Source: Methylovulum sp.
GTDB lineage: Bacteria; Pseudomonadota; Gammaproteobacteria; Methylococcales; Methylomonadaceae
Assembly (NCBI RefSeq): GCF_028687615.1
Contig: NZ_JAQTZU010000003.1
Location: 62,001-126,000 of the forward strand
Length of the DNA stretch: 64,000 bases
Direction: 5' to 3'
Shown here: in pieces, positions 23,947-34,805 of the stretch
Numbering within the stretch: the first letter of the stretch is position 1
How the letters are laid out: every line of letters begins with the position of its first letter
Notes under the pieces: generated by a model
The model's input: the letters and a program-made list of their open reading frames with translations, nothing else
Database searches by the model: none
What the model was told of the DNA's origin: nothing
Position numbers and translations under genes: made by a program

Positions 23947-25794
23947 ATGATTGATTTTAGATTGAAAAAAACAGTGCGGGAACCCAATGTTGATTTCAGC
24001 ACTAGAAGGCGCGTGCTGGTGTCGTTCATGATGCTTTGCATGGTGGCCTTGGTGGGCAGGGCGGTTTATCTTCAAGCCATACACCAATGCGATCCCAAGT
24101 TTGAGAACGCTTACCAGCATGTCGATGTCGTGCCGATCATGGCTTCACGCGGCATGATAAAAGACAGGAACGGCGAGCCTTTGGCGGTCAGTACGCCGGT
24201 GCACTCCATCATCATTAATGCCAGGGAAGTCAAAAAAGATGATGACGCCCGTATCAAACAGATGGAAAAGGAATTTCGCAAGCAGAAAAAAACCGACTTG
24301 CATCTTGATAAGGCGATGAAGTTGACCGAGGCTGAAAAGCTTCAGATTTACGATGCTTACCAAAAAGAAAAGATTTTTAAAGTCCAGCAAATCGAAAAAC
24401 TGCTGGCTTTGCCGATGGGGAAAATATCAAGCCTGCTGGATCAAGAAAAACCCAAGCAGTTTGCTTACCTGGCCCGTCGGATAGACCCGGCGATAGGCGG
24501 GCAGATCAAGGCGTTAAAATTGGCGGGTATTTTCATCGAGCCGGAATATAAACGTTTTTATCCGTCCAAAGAAGTTGCGGCACATTTGTTAGGATTCACC
24601 GATGCCAAAGATGTCGGCCAAGAAGGCGTTGAAGCCGGTTATGAAAAAGTCCTGCGGGGCATTTCCGGCAGCAAGCGGGTCATCAGGGACGGACAAGGCC
24701 ATATCGTCGCCGTGACCGACACCAAAGAAGCCGTTAAAGGCAAAGATATTGAGCTGAGCATTGACGGGCGTATCCAATATCTGGCGTATCGTGAACTGGA
24801 GCGGGCGGTGACCGAGAACAAGGCCAAATCTGGCGTGTTGGTTATTTTGGACGCTAAAACCGGTGAATTATTGGCGGCAACCAACCAACCTTCATTCAAT
24901 CCCAATACCAAAGCGAAAAGCAATTACCGCAACCTTGCCATCAACGACGTGTTTGAACCGGGTTCAACGGTCAAGCCGTTTGTGGTCGCCGCCGGTTTGG
25001 AAGGGGGTTATGTCAGGCCGAATGATAGGTTTGTCACAAACGGGGCCTATTCCATTGGTCACCGCACCGTTAAAGATGTCCACAATTACGGCACGATGGA
25101 CTTGACGCGGGTCATTAAAAAATCCAGCAATATCGCCGTTAGCCAAATGGCCTTGCGGATGCCGCCCAAATATTTCTGGGGGGTTTACCGTAATCTGGGT
25201 TTTGGTGGTTCGGCAGATTCTGGTTTTCCAGGGGAGGCTGATGGTTCCCTGATTGATTATCATCGCTTAAATGATTTCGCCCGCGCAACCTTGTCGTTTG
25301 GTTACGGTGTCAGCACGTCAGCTTTGCAATTGGCCAGGGCTTATACCGCGCTCGCCGATGACGGCGTCTTGCATTCAGTCAGTTTGTTAAAGCGTGATGA
25401 AGATATTGACGCCAAACGGGTGTTTTCGGCAAAAACCGCCAAAAGCGTCAGGGCGATGATGCAAGAGGTTGTCGCCAAAGATGGGACGGCGTATGAAGCC
25501 AGGGTCGATGGTTACACGGTGGCTGGAAAAACCGGTACCGTGAAAAAATCAGGCGGACGCGGCGGTTACCTAGCCAAAAAATATTTCTCGGTGTTTGCCG
25601 GCATAGCCCCGGCGAAAGACCCGCGTTTAGTGATGGTGGTCATGATAGACGAACCGTCGGCAGGCCAGTATTACGGCGGTTTGGTTTCCGCACCCGTATT
25701 CTCAAGAGTCATGAACGGTGCTTTGCGGATTCTTGACATAGCCCCCGACCAGGTGGAGACCATGCCAATTTTATTAACCCAGCAATTTCAATAA
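23947..25794 (+). CDS. ftsI: Peptidoglycan transpeptidase FtsI (PBP3)
   Basis: A 615-residue class B penicillin-binding protein. An N-terminal transmembrane helix (VLVSFMMLCMVALVGRAVYL) and pedestal domain (MIKDRNGEPLAVST) precede the transpeptidase with Ser340 in GSTVKPF (SxxK), SSN at 393-395 and KTGT at 528-531. It cross-links septal peptidoglycan, working with FtsW. A charged insert rich in Lys and Glu (about residues 95-140, e.g. DDARIKQMEKEFRKQKKTD) makes the pedestal a little longer than in E. coli. It follows ftsL by 7 bp. Confidence 0.95.
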   Translation: MIDFRLKKTVREPNVDFSTRRRVLVSFMMLCMVALVGRAVYLQAIHQCDPKFENAYQHVDVVPIMASRGMIKDRNGEPLAVSTPVHSIIINAREVKKDDDARIKQMEKEFRKQKKTDLHLDKAMKLTEAEKLQIYDAYQKEKIFKVQQIEKLLALPMGKISSLLDQEKPKQFAYLARRIDPAIGGQIKALKLAGIFIEPEYKRFYPSKEVAAHLLGFTDAKDVGQEGVEAGYEKVLRGISGSKRVIRDGQGHIVAVTDTKEAVKGKDIELSIDGRIQYLAYRELERAVTENKAKSGVLVILDAKTGELLAATNQPSFNPNTKAKSNYRNLAINDVFEPGSTVKPFVVAAGLEGGYVRPNDRFVTNGAYSIGHRTVKDVHNYGTMDLTRVIKKSSNIAVSQMALRMPPKYFWGVYRNLGFGGSADSGFPGEADGSLIDYHRLNDFARATLSFGYGVSTSALQLARAYTALADDGVLHSVSLLKRDEDIDAKRVFSAKTAKSVRAMMQEVVAKDGTAYEARVDGYTVAGKTGTVKKSGGRGGYLAKKYFSVFAGIAPAKDPRLVMVVMIDEPSAGQYYGGLVSAPVFSRVMNGALRILDIAPDQVETMPILLTQQFQ

Positions 25795-25803
25795 ACCGTA
25801 CAA

Positions 25804-27279
25804 ATGAACCTGCAGGCTTTATTAGACGGACTGACACCTAACCCAAAGCAGGAGCTTGGCGCATTGCCGGTAAACGGTTTAGTGTTGGACAGCCGTTTGG
25901 TCAAGCACGGCAATGTGTTTATCGCGCTGGATGGTAGCCAGCAACATGGCTTGCTCCATGCCGCGCAAGCCATTGCCAACGGAGCTGGCGTACTTATTTA
26001 TGACCCCGCTGGTGACGGCGCAACGTTGGCTGGGTCAATCAATGCCGTGCCGACGATTGCCGTCAAGGATTTAGGCCAGTTGCTTGGAGAAATCGCCGCA
26101 CGGTTTTATGGACACCCTTCCCAAGCTTTGCAAGTCATAGGTATTACTGGAACCAATGGTAAAACCTCATGCAGCCAATTTTTGGCGCAAATGCTAGATG
26201 CTTGCGGAATTATCGGCACGTTGGGCTGGGGTGATTGGGGCAACTTGACCCAAACCGTCAACACCACACCCGATGCCTTGTCGGTGCAACAAATGCTCGC
26301 GGGTTTGAAAATCCAAGGCAAACAAAGCGTGGCGATGGAAGTTTCCTCACATGGCTTGGCACAAGGGCGGGTCAACAGCGTAGCTTTCACTGGTGCGGTG
26401 TTCACCAACATCACCCGTGACCATCTGGATTACCACGGCACGATGGAAGATTATCTTGAAGCCAAGTTGTTGTTGCTGAAACAATCGTCGTTAGCATTTG
26501 TCGTCGTCAATCTCGATACCGATAACAGCGGGCGGATTGTTGCCGAAATTTCTGAAACCACCGTGATCTGGGGGGTGAGCAGGCAAGGGAAAATCTTGGC
26601 TAAGGGTGAAACCCTGCAAATCCACAATAGCCATCCCCGCGTCGGTGGCCTTGAATTTACCGTAGATTGGCGTTCAGCTAGCCAAACCATCAATATCCCT
26701 TTGTATGGTGATTTTAATGTCGAAAACGTCGCGTTGGTATTGGCTGCGTTGTTGGCGATGGGTGAGGGTTTTCAGCAAGCGGCCAACAAATTACAGCAGT
26801 TAAAACCCGTTGCCGGACGCATGGAAGCGTTTGGCGGCGATGGACAGCCGCTGGTGTTTGTCGATTATGCCCATACCCCCGATGCTTTGGACAAAGTTTT
26901 GTGCAGCGCACGTCAGCACTGCCAGCAATCTTTATGGGCGGTGTTTGGCTGTGGCGGCAACCGAGATAGCGGCAAACGTCCGTTGATGGGGGCCAGTGCC
27001 ACGCAATGGGCGGATCGCATCATCATCACTGATGACAATCCTCGTTATGAAGACAGCGCGGACATTATCAATGCCATTCTGGCTGGTTGCGATACCGGCA
27101 AAACCGAAGTGATGCCAAACCGCGGACAAGCCATCAACTATGCCATCACCAATGCCAACCGCGATGATTGCATCGTCGTTGCCGGCAAAGGCCATGAAGA
27201 TTATCAAGAGATTAAAGGCGTGAAATATCCGTTTAGTGACCGGCAAATGGTGCTTGACGCACTGGCTGTGAGGGCCTGA
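25804..27279 (+). CDS. murE: UDP-MurNAc-L-Ala-D-Glu:meso-DAP ligase MurE
   Basis: A 491-residue Mur ligase with the ATP loop GITGTNGKTSCSQFL, the central-domain sequence VAMEVSSHGLAQGRV and the C-terminal motif DDNPRYED. The DNPR sequence is the marker for adding meso-diaminopimelate rather than lysine. It catalyses the third stem-peptide addition in the cytoplasm. It starts 9 bp after ftsI. Confidence 0.95.
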   Translation: MNLQALLDGLTPNPKQELGALPVNGLVLDSRLVKHGNVFIALDGSQQHGLLHAAQAIANGAGVLIYDPAGDGATLAGSINAVPTIAVKDLGQLLGEIAARFYGHPSQALQVIGITGTNGKTSCSQFLAQMLDACGIIGTLGWGDWGNLTQTVNTTPDALSVQQMLAGLKIQGKQSVAMEVSSHGLAQGRVNSVAFTGAVFTNITRDHLDYHGTMEDYLEAKLLLLKQSSLAFVVVNLDTDNSGRIVAEISETTVIWGVSRQGKILAKGETLQIHNSHPRVGGLEFTVDWRSASQTINIPLYGDFNVENVALVLAALLAMGEGFQQAANKLQQLKPVAGRMEAFGGDGQPLVFVDYAHTPDALDKVLCSARQHCQQSLWAVFGCGGNRDSGKRPLMGASATQWADRIIITDDNPRYEDSADIINAILAGCDTGKTEVMPNRGQAINYAITNANRDDCIVVAGKGHEDYQEIKGVKYPFSDRQMVLDALAVRA

Positions 27280-27282
27280 TCC

Positions 27283-28662
27283 ATGCACATGCTACTAAGT
27301 GAAATCGCCGCCATCGTGGGTGGCCGGTTGGTTGGTGCTGACCTTGCCATCAGCGCGGCCAGCATCGACACCCGCACCTTGCAAGCCGGACAGCTTTATG
27401 TCGCGGTCAAAGGCGAGCGTTTTGACGGCAACGAATTTATGCCCGCCGCCGAACAAGCAGGGGCGGCAGCGGCTATCGTCCATGCCGGAACCAACACCTA
27501 TTTGCCGCATATCGTCGTTGCCGATAGCCGCCTGGCCTTGGCGGAGTTGGCGGGGGCGTGGCGGCGCAAGGCGAATGTCAAGGTCGTCGGCGTCACCGGC
27601 AGCAACGGTAAAACGACCGTCAAGGAAATGACCGCCGCTATTTTAAGCGTGGCAGGCAACACCTTGTTTACGCAAGGCAATTTAAACAACGACATTGGCG
27701 TGCCATTGACCCTGTTGCGCCTCGACGAAACCCACCGCTACGCCGTCATAGAAATGGGCGCAAACCATCCGCAAGAAATTGCTTACACCAGCCGCTATGC
27801 CCAGGCAGACGTGGTCATCCTGAACAACGCAGGTGCCGCCCATCTCGAAGGTTTTGGCAATTTGGACGGCGTTGCCCGCGCCAAAGGCGAAATTATCGAA
27901 ACGCTTCAAGCCGATGGCATCGCCATCCTCAACCGTGATGACTGTTATTTTGATTATTGGCAAGGCCTTGCCGGAACCAGACAAATCCTATCTTTCGGCT
28001 TTCATCAAAACGCCGATGTGTGCGCCAACAACATCAAAACCGAGCTATGCACATCGGCCTTCCGCACGGTTTTCCAATTAACCACCCCGCAAGGCGAAAC
28101 CGAAGCCGCCATCAATTTGGCAGGCCGCCACAATGTCTTGAATGCCTTGGCGGCAACGGCGGCAGCGTTGGCCTTGGGTTTGCGCTTGCCGCAAATTGTG
28201 CAGGGCCTGGCAAATGTGCAGCCGGTCAAAGGCCGCTTGCAGCCCCTGGTCGGTTCTTTCGGTTCTTTCGGTTCATTGGGCAACCGGATTATCGACGACA
28301 CTTACAACGCCAATGCGTCCTCGCTAAAAGTCGGCTTGGATGTGCTGATGGATTGCGGCGGCAAGCCTTGGTTGGTGCTGGGCGCGTTTGGTGAATTGGG
28401 GCCGGAAAGCGAGGCTATGCACACAGAAATCGGTGCCATGATCAAAGCCAGTGGTGTCGTCAGCTTGCTGGCAACTGGCGACCATGCCCGTTTTGCCGTG
28501 GCAAGCTTTGGTGACGGTGCCGAGTATTTTGCCGCACAAGAAGATTTAATCGCCGCCTTAAAGCAAAGACTGAAAGGTGATGAAACCATTTTGATTAAGG
28601 GCTCACGGGCGCAGCACATGGAATATGTCGTTGCCGCCTTAGTTGGGCGGTTCGAAAATTAA
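27283..28662 (+). CDS. murF: UDP-MurNAc-tripeptide:D-Ala-D-Ala ligase MurF
   Basis: A 459-residue Mur ligase with VVGVTGSNGKTTVKEMTAAI, the central VIEMGANHPQEIAYTSRYA and the C-terminal IIDDTYNANASSLKVGLDVL, followed by LVLGAFGELG. It adds D-Ala-D-Ala to the UDP-MurNAc tripeptide. Just before IIDDTYN the sequence has a small slippage-type repeat (SFGSFGSLG from GGTTCTTTC units). It starts 3 bp after murE. Confidence 0.95.
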   Translation: MHMLLSEIAAIVGGRLVGADLAISAASIDTRTLQAGQLYVAVKGERFDGNEFMPAAEQAGAAAAIVHAGTNTYLPHIVVADSRLALAELAGAWRRKANVKVVGVTGSNGKTTVKEMTAAILSVAGNTLFTQGNLNNDIGVPLTLLRLDETHRYAVIEMGANHPQEIAYTSRYAQADVVILNNAGAAHLEGFGNLDGVARAKGEIIETLQADGIAILNRDDCYFDYWQGLAGTRQILSFGFHQNADVCANNIKTELCTSAFRTVFQLTTPQGETEAAINLAGRHNVLNALAATAAALALGLRLPQIVQGLANVQPVKGRLQPLVGSFGSFGSLGNRIIDDTYNANASSLKVGLDVLMDCGGKPWLVLGAFGELGPESEAMHTEIGAMIKASGVVSLLATGDHARFAVASFGDGAEYFAAQEDLIAALKQRLKGDETILIKGSRAQHMEYVVAALVGRFEN

Positions 28663-28676
28663 GCTAGGAATACGCA

Positions 28677-29759
28677 ATGTTACTTTATCTGGCGGATTAT
28701 TTACTGAGTGTGGACAGCGGATTTTGGGTGTTCCATTACCTGACTTTCCGCGCCATTCTGGGCGTGTTGACCTCATTGATGATCTCTTTACTGATTGGCC
28801 CGTGGATGATCGAGCGTTTGCGCGGCAACAAAATAGGCCAAAGCATCCGCGAATTGGGACCGCAATCGCATTACGAAAAAGCCGGTACGCCCACGATGGG
28901 CGGCACCTTGATCCTGGTTGCCATCGCCATCAGCACTTTGTTGTGGGCGGATTTGGGCAACCGTTACATCTGGGTCATCCTGCTGGTGACGCTAGGTTAC
29001 GGCGTGATTGGATTTATTGACGATTACCGCAAAGTCATCAAACGCAATAGCGATGGTTTGTCGGCAAAAGCGAAATATCTAGGGCAGTCAATCATCGGCT
29101 TGACCGCCGCGATATTTTTATACAAAACCGCCGTGGTTCCCGCCGAGACCCAGTTTTTCCTGCCGTTTTTTAAAGATGTGATGCTGGACATGGGGCCTAT
29201 GTACGTCATCTTGACGTATTTTGTCATTGTCGGCACCAGCAACGCCGTCAACCTGACCGATGGATTGGATGGGCTGGCGATTATGCCGACGGTGATGGTG
29301 GCGATAGGTTTGGGTGTGTTCGCCTATTTGTCAGGCCATGTCGCGTTTGCCCAGTATTTAGCTATCCCTTACTTGCCGAATGCGGGCGAGTTGATCGTTT
29401 TTTGTGCGGCGATAGTCGGCGCGGGTTTAGGATTTTTATGGTTCAACACCTATCCGGCGATGGTGTTCATGGGCGATGTCGGCGCCTTGGCATTGGGGGG
29501 CGCATTAGGTGTGTTGGCGGTGCTGGTCCGGCAAGAAATTGTGTTGGTCATCATGGGCGGAGTTTTTGTCATGGAAACCTTGTCGGTCATCATCCAAGTC
29601 GCGTCTTTCAAAATGACCGGCAAACGCGTGTTCCGCATGGCCCCGATACACCATCATTTTGAACTCAAAGGCTGGCCCGAACCACGGGTTATCGTGCGTT
29701 TTTGGATTATCACGGTCATTTTAGTTTTGATCGGTTTGGCGACACTGAAATTGAGATGA
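28677..29759 (+). CDS. mraY: Phospho-MurNAc-pentapeptide transferase MraY
   Basis: A 360-residue polytopic membrane enzyme making lipid I from UDP-MurNAc-pentapeptide and undecaprenyl phosphate. Visible motifs are [23 protein letters not shown], the [10 protein letters not shown] active-site loop, [13 protein letters not shown] and [13 protein letters not shown]. An AGGAA sequence precedes the ATG. The stop overlaps the murD start (ATGA). Confidence 0.96.
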   Translation: MLLYLADYLLSVDSGFWVFHYLTFRAILGVLTSLMISLLIGPWMIERLRGNKIGQSIRELGPQSHYEKAGTPTMGGTLILVAIAISTLLWADLGNRYIWVILLVTLGYGVIGFIDDYRKVIKRNSDGLSAKAKYLGQSIIGLTAAIFLYKTAVVPAETQFFLPFFKDVMLDMGPMYVILTYFVIVGTSNAVNLTDGLDGLAIMPTVMVAIGLGVFAYLSGHVAFAQYLAIPYLPNAGELIVFCAAIVGAGLGFLWFNTYPAMVFMGDVGALALGGALGVLAVLVRQEIVLVIMGGVFVMETLSVIIQVASFKMTGKRVFRMAPIHHHFELKGWPEPRVIVRFWIITVILVLIGLATLKLR

Positions 29760-31135
29760 CCATGCAAACGCAAGCAATGACGGATTCATTGAACAAGCAT
29801 TTTGGACTGGACCCGCAAGATGCCAAAGTCTTGGTGGTGGGACTGGGCCATACCGGCATGTCGGTGGCCCAGTTTTTACAAAAATTAAATTATAAGTTCG
29901 CCATTATCGACAGCCGCGACAAACCGCCGTTAATGGATAAATTTTTGGAGCAAATGCCCGACACGGCGGTGTTTACCGGCGGTTTTGACGATGCGGCGTT
30001 TCAAGTGGCGACCCATTTGGTGGTTAGCCCTGGCTTGTCCTTGAATGAAAAAGCGATTATGAAAGCCATCGCCAATGGCTCAAAAATCGTCAGCGATATT
30101 GATTTGTTCGCCTGTTCGGTCACCGCGCCGATCATCGCCATCACCGGTTCAAACGGTAAAAGCACGGTCACGACAATGGTTGGCGACATGGCAAAAATGG
30201 CGGGGAAACAAGTGGCAATCGGCGGCAATTTGGGCGTTCCGGCCTTGGATTTGTTGGCGCAAGACGCGGAATTATATGTTTTGGAACTGTCCAGCTTCCA
30301 ATTGGAGCGGACTTCCGCCTTGAATGCCGCCGCAGCGACCGTCTTGAACGTCAGTGCCGACCATCTTGACCGACATGCCGACATTGCCGAATACGCCCAG
30401 GAAAAACAGTGTGTGTTCCGTGGCGATGGAGCGATGGTGCTTAACGTGGATGACCCTATCGTCAAAGACATGCAGGAAGCGGGACGCATCACCCATACCT
30501 TTTCAATCAAAACCCAAGCTGATTTTTATCTTGCCGAACAAGAGGGTGTCGAGTATCTGATGCACCACGATGAAGCCTTGATGCCATTGGCCCAGTTACC
30601 ACTTGAGGGCCGCCATAATGCCGCGAACGCCTTGGCTGCCTTGGCACTAGGGGTGTCGGTGGGACTGGACAAAAAGGCGATGTGCAGGGCCTTGCGTAAA
30701 TTTAAAGGCTTGGAGCATCGGATGCAAAAAGTTGCCGAAGTCCGTGGCGTGAATTTCATCAATGATTCCAAAGCCACCAATATCGGGGCTTGCGTTGCGG
30801 CTTTGGAAGGTTACGTCCGCAAAGTCATCCTCATTGCCGGGGGGCAGGCCAAAGGTGCGGACATGAATGAACTGGTCCCGGCAATTATGGAAAAAGCCAA
30901 AAGTGTGGTGCTGATGGGCAAAGACGCGCCATTGATCCAAAAAGCCCTGGAAGGCACCCCGGTACCCGTGTACATGGCGGAAAACATGGCGCAAGCCGTG
31001 CAGATTGCGGCTTCCCTTGCAACTACCGGTGACAGCGTGTTGTTGTCACCCGCCTGCGCCAGTCTCGATCAATTTAAAGATTATCAGGACAGGGGCAATA
31101 AATTTACCAAAGCGGTCTTGGGGTTGACAATATGA
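29756..31135 (+). CDS. murD: UDP-MurNAc-L-Ala:D-Glu ligase MurD
   Basis: A 459-residue Mur ligase: [17 protein letters not shown], the ATP loop [39 protein letters not shown] and [20 protein letters not shown]. It adds D-glutamate to UDP-MurNAc-L-Ala. The ATG at 29756 overlapping the mraY stop (ATGA) is preferred over an in-frame start upstream, which lies inside mraY. It overlaps ftsW in the same way. Confidence 0.95.
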   Translation: MTMQTQAMTDSLNKHFGLDPQDAKVLVVGLGHTGMSVAQFLQKLNYKFAIIDSRDKPPLMDKFLEQMPDTAVFTGGFDDAAFQVATHLVVSPGLSLNEKAIMKAIANGSKIVSDIDLFACSVTAPIIAITGSNGKSTVTTMVGDMAKMAGKQVAIGGNLGVPALDLLAQDAELYVLELSSFQLERTSALNAAAATVLNVSADHLDRHADIAEYAQEKQCVFRGDGAMVLNVDDPIVKDMQEAGRITHTFSIKTQADFYLAEQEGVEYLMHHDEALMPLAQLPLEGRHNAANALAALALGVSVGLDKKAMCRALRKFKGLEHRMQKVAEVRGVNFINDSKATNIGACVAALEGYVRKVILIAGGQAKGADMNELVPAIMEKAKSVVLMGKDAPLIQKALEGTPVPVYMAENMAQAVQIAASLATTGDSVLLSPACASLDQFKDYQDRGNKFTKAVLGLTI

Positions 31136-32328
31136 ACAGAAAAAACAAAAACTTATCGGCTGAACCTTTCCATTTCGATTCGATGCTAGTTACCGTGTGC
31201 GTATGCCTGTTGCTGATTGGTTATGTCATGGTGACTTCATCCTCATTGCATTTGGACGCCAAAGCCTCGTTAGCCGCCACTACGTTAAATGTTTGGGGTT
31301 ATCCTCTCAAACAGCTAGCCCATATCGGTTTGGGGCTGGTAATGGCCCGATATATCGCCTTGATGCCTATGCGTAGCTGGCAAAAAATGGCGCCGTGGTT
31401 ATTTATCGGTGGCTTGATTCTGCTGGTCGTCGTCTTGTTTGTCGGAATCAATGTCAACGGCAGTACCCGCTGGCTACAGCTTGCCGGTATCAGGATCCAG
31501 GTGTCGGAGCTGGTCAAGTTTGCCGCCGTGGTTTATATGGCAAGTTATGTGAGCCGCCATCAACAATCCATACGCGAATCGGCCTTTGGTTTGCTCAAGC
31601 CCTTGTTGCTGTTTTCGGTGGCGAGTGCTTTGTTATTGTTGGAGCCAGATTTTGGTTCCGCCGTGGTGATCCTGATCATTGCGATGGGTATGATGTTTTT
31701 GGCTGGGGCCAGATTATCGCAATTCGCCTTGTTATTGGCAGTGGTTACGGCATTGGCAGTAGTGTTGGTGATTTTCGAACCCTACCGTATGCAACGGGTG
31801 ACCAGCTTCATGAATCCTTGGGCTGACCCGCGCAACACCGGTTTCCAATTGATCCAAGCCTTGGTGGCATTCGGACGCGGGGAATTATGGGGTGTCGGTC
31901 TAGGAAACGGCTTGCAAAAATTGTTTTATCTGCCGGAAGCGCACACGGATTTCCTGTTTTCAGTAGTCGCTGAAGAATTGGGTTTGCTGGGTGTGTTGGC
32001 AGTGATCGGCTTATTCGCGTTGCTGGTTTGCAGGGCCTTTGCCATTGCCGTCGCCGCCGAAAAAGCGGGCGAGCAATTTTCCGCTTTCGTTGCCTATGGC
32101 TTAGGGATATGGTTTGGTTTCCAAGCGTTTGTCAACATGGGTGTCAACATGGGGATCTTGCCGACCAAGGGCTTGACCTTGCCGCTGATGAGCTACGGCG
32201 GCGGCAGTATGATGATCATGTGCTGCGCCGTCGCCTTGTTGTTCCGGGTGCATACCGAAGTGACCGAAATCAACGCCAGCACGCTGCCTGAGCCGCGCGT
32301 CAAAGCTAGGGCAAAAGTGACCGCATGA
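31132..32328 (+). CDS. ftsW: Septal peptidoglycan glycosyltransferase FtsW
   Basis: A 398-residue SEDS protein with about ten transmembrane helices. Conserved parts include ARYIALMPMRSWQKMAPWL, GINVNGSTRWLQL, LEPDFGSAVVI, AHTDFLFSVVAEELG (the Glu/Asp-containing catalytic loop) and LMSYGGGSMM. It polymerises lipid II at the septum with FtsI. It overlaps murD upstream and murG downstream by ATGA. Confidence 0.95.
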   Translation: MNRKNKNLSAEPFHFDSMLVTVCVCLLLIGYVMVTSSSLHLDAKASLAATTLNVWGYPLKQLAHIGLGLVMARYIALMPMRSWQKMAPWLFIGGLILLVVVLFVGINVNGSTRWLQLAGIRIQVSELVKFAAVVYMASYVSRHQQSIRESAFGLLKPLLLFSVASALLLLEPDFGSAVVILIIAMGMMFLAGARLSQFALLLAVVTALAVVLVIFEPYRMQRVTSFMNPWADPRNTGFQLIQALVAFGRGELWGVGLGNGLQKLFYLPEAHTDFLFSVVAEELGLLGVLAVIGLFALLVCRAFAIAVAAEKAGEQFSAFVAYGLGIWFGFQAFVNMGVNMGILPTKGLTLPLMSYGGGSMMIMCCAVALLFRVHTEVTEINASTLPEPRVKARAKVTA

Positions 32329-33371
32329 AACGCATAGTGATTATGGCCGGCGGCACCGGCGGACATGTGTTTCCGGCCTTGGCGGTGGCGCAGTCGTTGC
32401 AGGAAAAAGGCTGGCAAGTCAGTTGGCTAGGTACACAAAAAGGTTTGGAAAGCCGTGTGGTTCCCGAACAAGGCATCGCCATCGACTGGTTGTCGGTTGC
32501 CGGTGTGCGTGGTAAAGGCTTGTGGTCGAAAGTCACCGCACTGTTCAAGTTATTTAAAGCGTGTTTGCAGGCGGCGAAAATTTTGCGCCAGCGCAAACCC
32601 GATGTGGTGTTGGGCATGGGCGGGTTCGTCGCAGGCCCTGGCGGCCTGATGGCAAGGCTATTGGGCATACCCTTGGTCATCCATGAGCAAAACCGCGTCC
32701 CTGGTACGACCAACCGCTTGCTGGCAAAACTGGCGAACCGCGTGTTGGAAGCGTTCCCAGATAGTTTCGCCCCAAAAAACCAAGCCCAATGTACGGGCAA
32801 TCCCTTACGGAAAGCCTTTGTGCAAACGCAGGCAGAAAAAAATCCATCAGGCGAAATCAATATCTTGGTGGTCGGTGGCAGCCAGGGGGCGCAAATACTG
32901 AATGAAACCGTACCTGACGCAATTGCCTTATTGTCGGGAGTAAATGTTAAGCATCAAACCGGTGTTGCCATGTGTGGACAAGTGACCGAACGTTATCAGG
33001 CTTTGGGCATAGATGCACAAGCCAGTGCGTTTTTTGACGACATAGTCGCCGCCTACCAATGGGCGGATCTGGTGATTTGCCGCGCGGGGGCGATGACGGT
33101 GAGCGAAGTCTCGGCTATGGGCGTTCCGGCGATTTTTATCCCCTTGCCTAGTGCGATTGATGACCACCAAACTGCCAACGCCAAATATTTGACCGAAACC
33201 CAAGCAGGAATATTGTTAATGCAGAAAGACCTGACCGCCCAATCCTTGGCGGCGCACATCACCCAGGCCAGCCAACAGTTGGCGGCGATGGGCAAGGCCG
33301 CGCGGCAATGCGCAAGGCTGGACGCCACGGAAGCCGTGGCGGCTGTTTGTATTGCGGAGGCTGGGGCATGA
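32325..33371 (+). CDS. murG: Lipid II synthase MurG
   Basis: A 348-residue GT28 glycosyltransferase with [54 protein letters not shown] and the donor-binding [20 protein letters not shown]. It transfers GlcNAc to lipid I at the inner face of the membrane. Overlapping ATGA junctions on both sides indicate translational coupling. Confidence 0.95.
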   Translation: MKRIVIMAGGTGGHVFPALAVAQSLQEKGWQVSWLGTQKGLESRVVPEQGIAIDWLSVAGVRGKGLWSKVTALFKLFKACLQAAKILRQRKPDVVLGMGGFVAGPGGLMARLLGIPLVIHEQNRVPGTTNRLLAKLANRVLEAFPDSFAPKNQAQCTGNPLRKAFVQTQAEKNPSGEINILVVGGSQGAQILNETVPDAIALLSGVNVKHQTGVAMCGQVTERYQALGIDAQASAFFDDIVAAYQWADLVICRAGAMTVSEVSAMGVPAIFIPLPSAIDDHQTANAKYLTETQAGILLMQKDLTAQSLAAHITQASQQLAAMGKAARQCARLDATEAVAAVCIAEAGA

Positions 33372-34804
33372 GTTTTCAACATATCCGTGCTATGGTGCAA
33401 TCACTAGGCAATGTCGAGCGTATCCATTTTGTCGGTATCGGCGGCACGGGCATGAGCGGCATCGCCGAAGTCTTGTCCAATCTGGGCTATCAAGTGTCCG
33501 GCTCGGATATTAAAGACAGTGCGGTGACGCAACGCCTGGCAGATTTGGGTGTGGGCATCATTATCGGACACAGCCGCGACAATGTCCTGAATGCCGATGT
33601 CGTCGTGGTGTCCAGCGCGATAGACCGGAGCAATCCCGAAGTCGATGAGGCGTACCTGAACCGGATTCCCGTGATTCCCCGTGCGGAAATGCTTGCGGAA
33701 CTGATGCGTTTCCGTTTTGGCATCGCGGTTGCCGGAACCCACGGCAAAACGACGACGACTAGCCTGACCGCCAGCATCTTGGCAGAAGGCGGGCTAGATC
33801 CGACGTTTGTCATCGGCGGACGTTTAAACAGCGCGGGCAGCAATGCCAAATTGGGCTTAGGGCATTATCTGGTTGCCGAAGCCGACGAAAGCGATGCGTC
33901 TTTTTTGTACTTGCAGCCGATGATTGCGATAGTCACTAATATCGACCAAGACCACATGGCGACTTACCAAAACAGTTACCAGCGCTTGAAAGAAACCTTT
34001 ATCGAATTTTTGCACCATCTGCCTTTTTACGGTCTGGCGGTGTTGTGCCTGGATGATGACGGCATTAAGGAAATCTTGCCGGACATTTCCAAGCCCGTGA
34101 CCACTTACGGTGTTGATGAAGAGGCGGATGTCCGCGCCATCGACATCCATCAAGACGGCATGCACACCAGTTTCACCGTGTTGCGGCGCGGCGGACTCCC
34201 CGATTTGGCCGTGACCTTGAACATGCCGGGTTGGCATAACATGCTGAACGCGCTGGCGGCGATTGCCGTAGCTACCAAGCTGGATGTTGACGATGCGGCT
34301 ATCATCAAAAGTTTAGGAGCATTCAAAGGGGTCGGCAGACGCTTCCAGATCAACGGTGACATTGCCTTGGGTAATGGAAAATTAACCTTGGTTGATGATT
34401 ACGGACACCATCCGCGCGAAATTGCCGCGACCTTGGAAGCGTTGCGCCAAGCGTGGCCTACGCGCCGCTCGATAGTGATCTTCCAGCCGCACCGTTACAC
34501 CCGTACCCGGGATTTGTTTGAAGATTTCGTACATGTTTTATCAACGGTTGATGTGTTGATTTTAATGGACGTTTATAGCGCAGGGGAGGCGGCGATTCCG
34601 GGCGCCGATGGTAGGGCGTTGAGCCGGGCGATACGGGTGCGCGGTCAAGTTGACCCCGTGTTTGTCGAAAACCGGGAAGAATTGCCGTCAATCCTGGCGG
34701 GTATAGCCAGAGCCGATGATGTCATACTGACAATGGGGGCGGGTAATGTCGGGGCGATTGCGGCACAATTGCCGCAATTATTGTCGGCGGCGTTGGCGGG
34801 CTAA
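33368..34804 (+). CDS. murC: UDP-MurNAc:L-alanine ligase MurC
   Basis: A 478-residue Mur ligase: [18 protein letters not shown], the ATP loop [51 protein letters not shown] and [16 protein letters not shown]. It adds L-Ala to UDP-MurNAc. The ATG at 33368 overlaps the murG stop (ATGA) and starts [20 protein letters not shown]; a longer in-frame version would begin inside murG and adds no conserved sequence. Confidence 0.95.
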   Translation: MSFQHIRAMVQSLGNVERIHFVGIGGTGMSGIAEVLSNLGYQVSGSDIKDSAVTQRLADLGVGIIIGHSRDNVLNADVVVVSSAIDRSNPEVDEAYLNRIPVIPRAEMLAELMRFRFGIAVAGTHGKTTTTSLTASILAEGGLDPTFVIGGRLNSAGSNAKLGLGHYLVAEADESDASFLYLQPMIAIVTNIDQDHMATYQNSYQRLKETFIEFLHHLPFYGLAVLCLDDDGIKEILPDISKPVTTYGVDEEADVRAIDIHQDGMHTSFTVLRRGGLPDLAVTLNMPGWHNMLNALAAIAVATKLDVDDAAIIKSLGAFKGVGRRFQINGDIALGNGKLTLVDDYGHHPREIAATLEALRQAWPTRRSIVIFQPHRYTRTRDLFEDFVHVLSTVDVLILMDVYSAGEAAIPGADGRALSRAIRVRGQVDPVFVENREELPSILAGIARADDVILTMGAGNVGAIAAQLPQLLSAALAG

Positions 34805-34805
34805 G

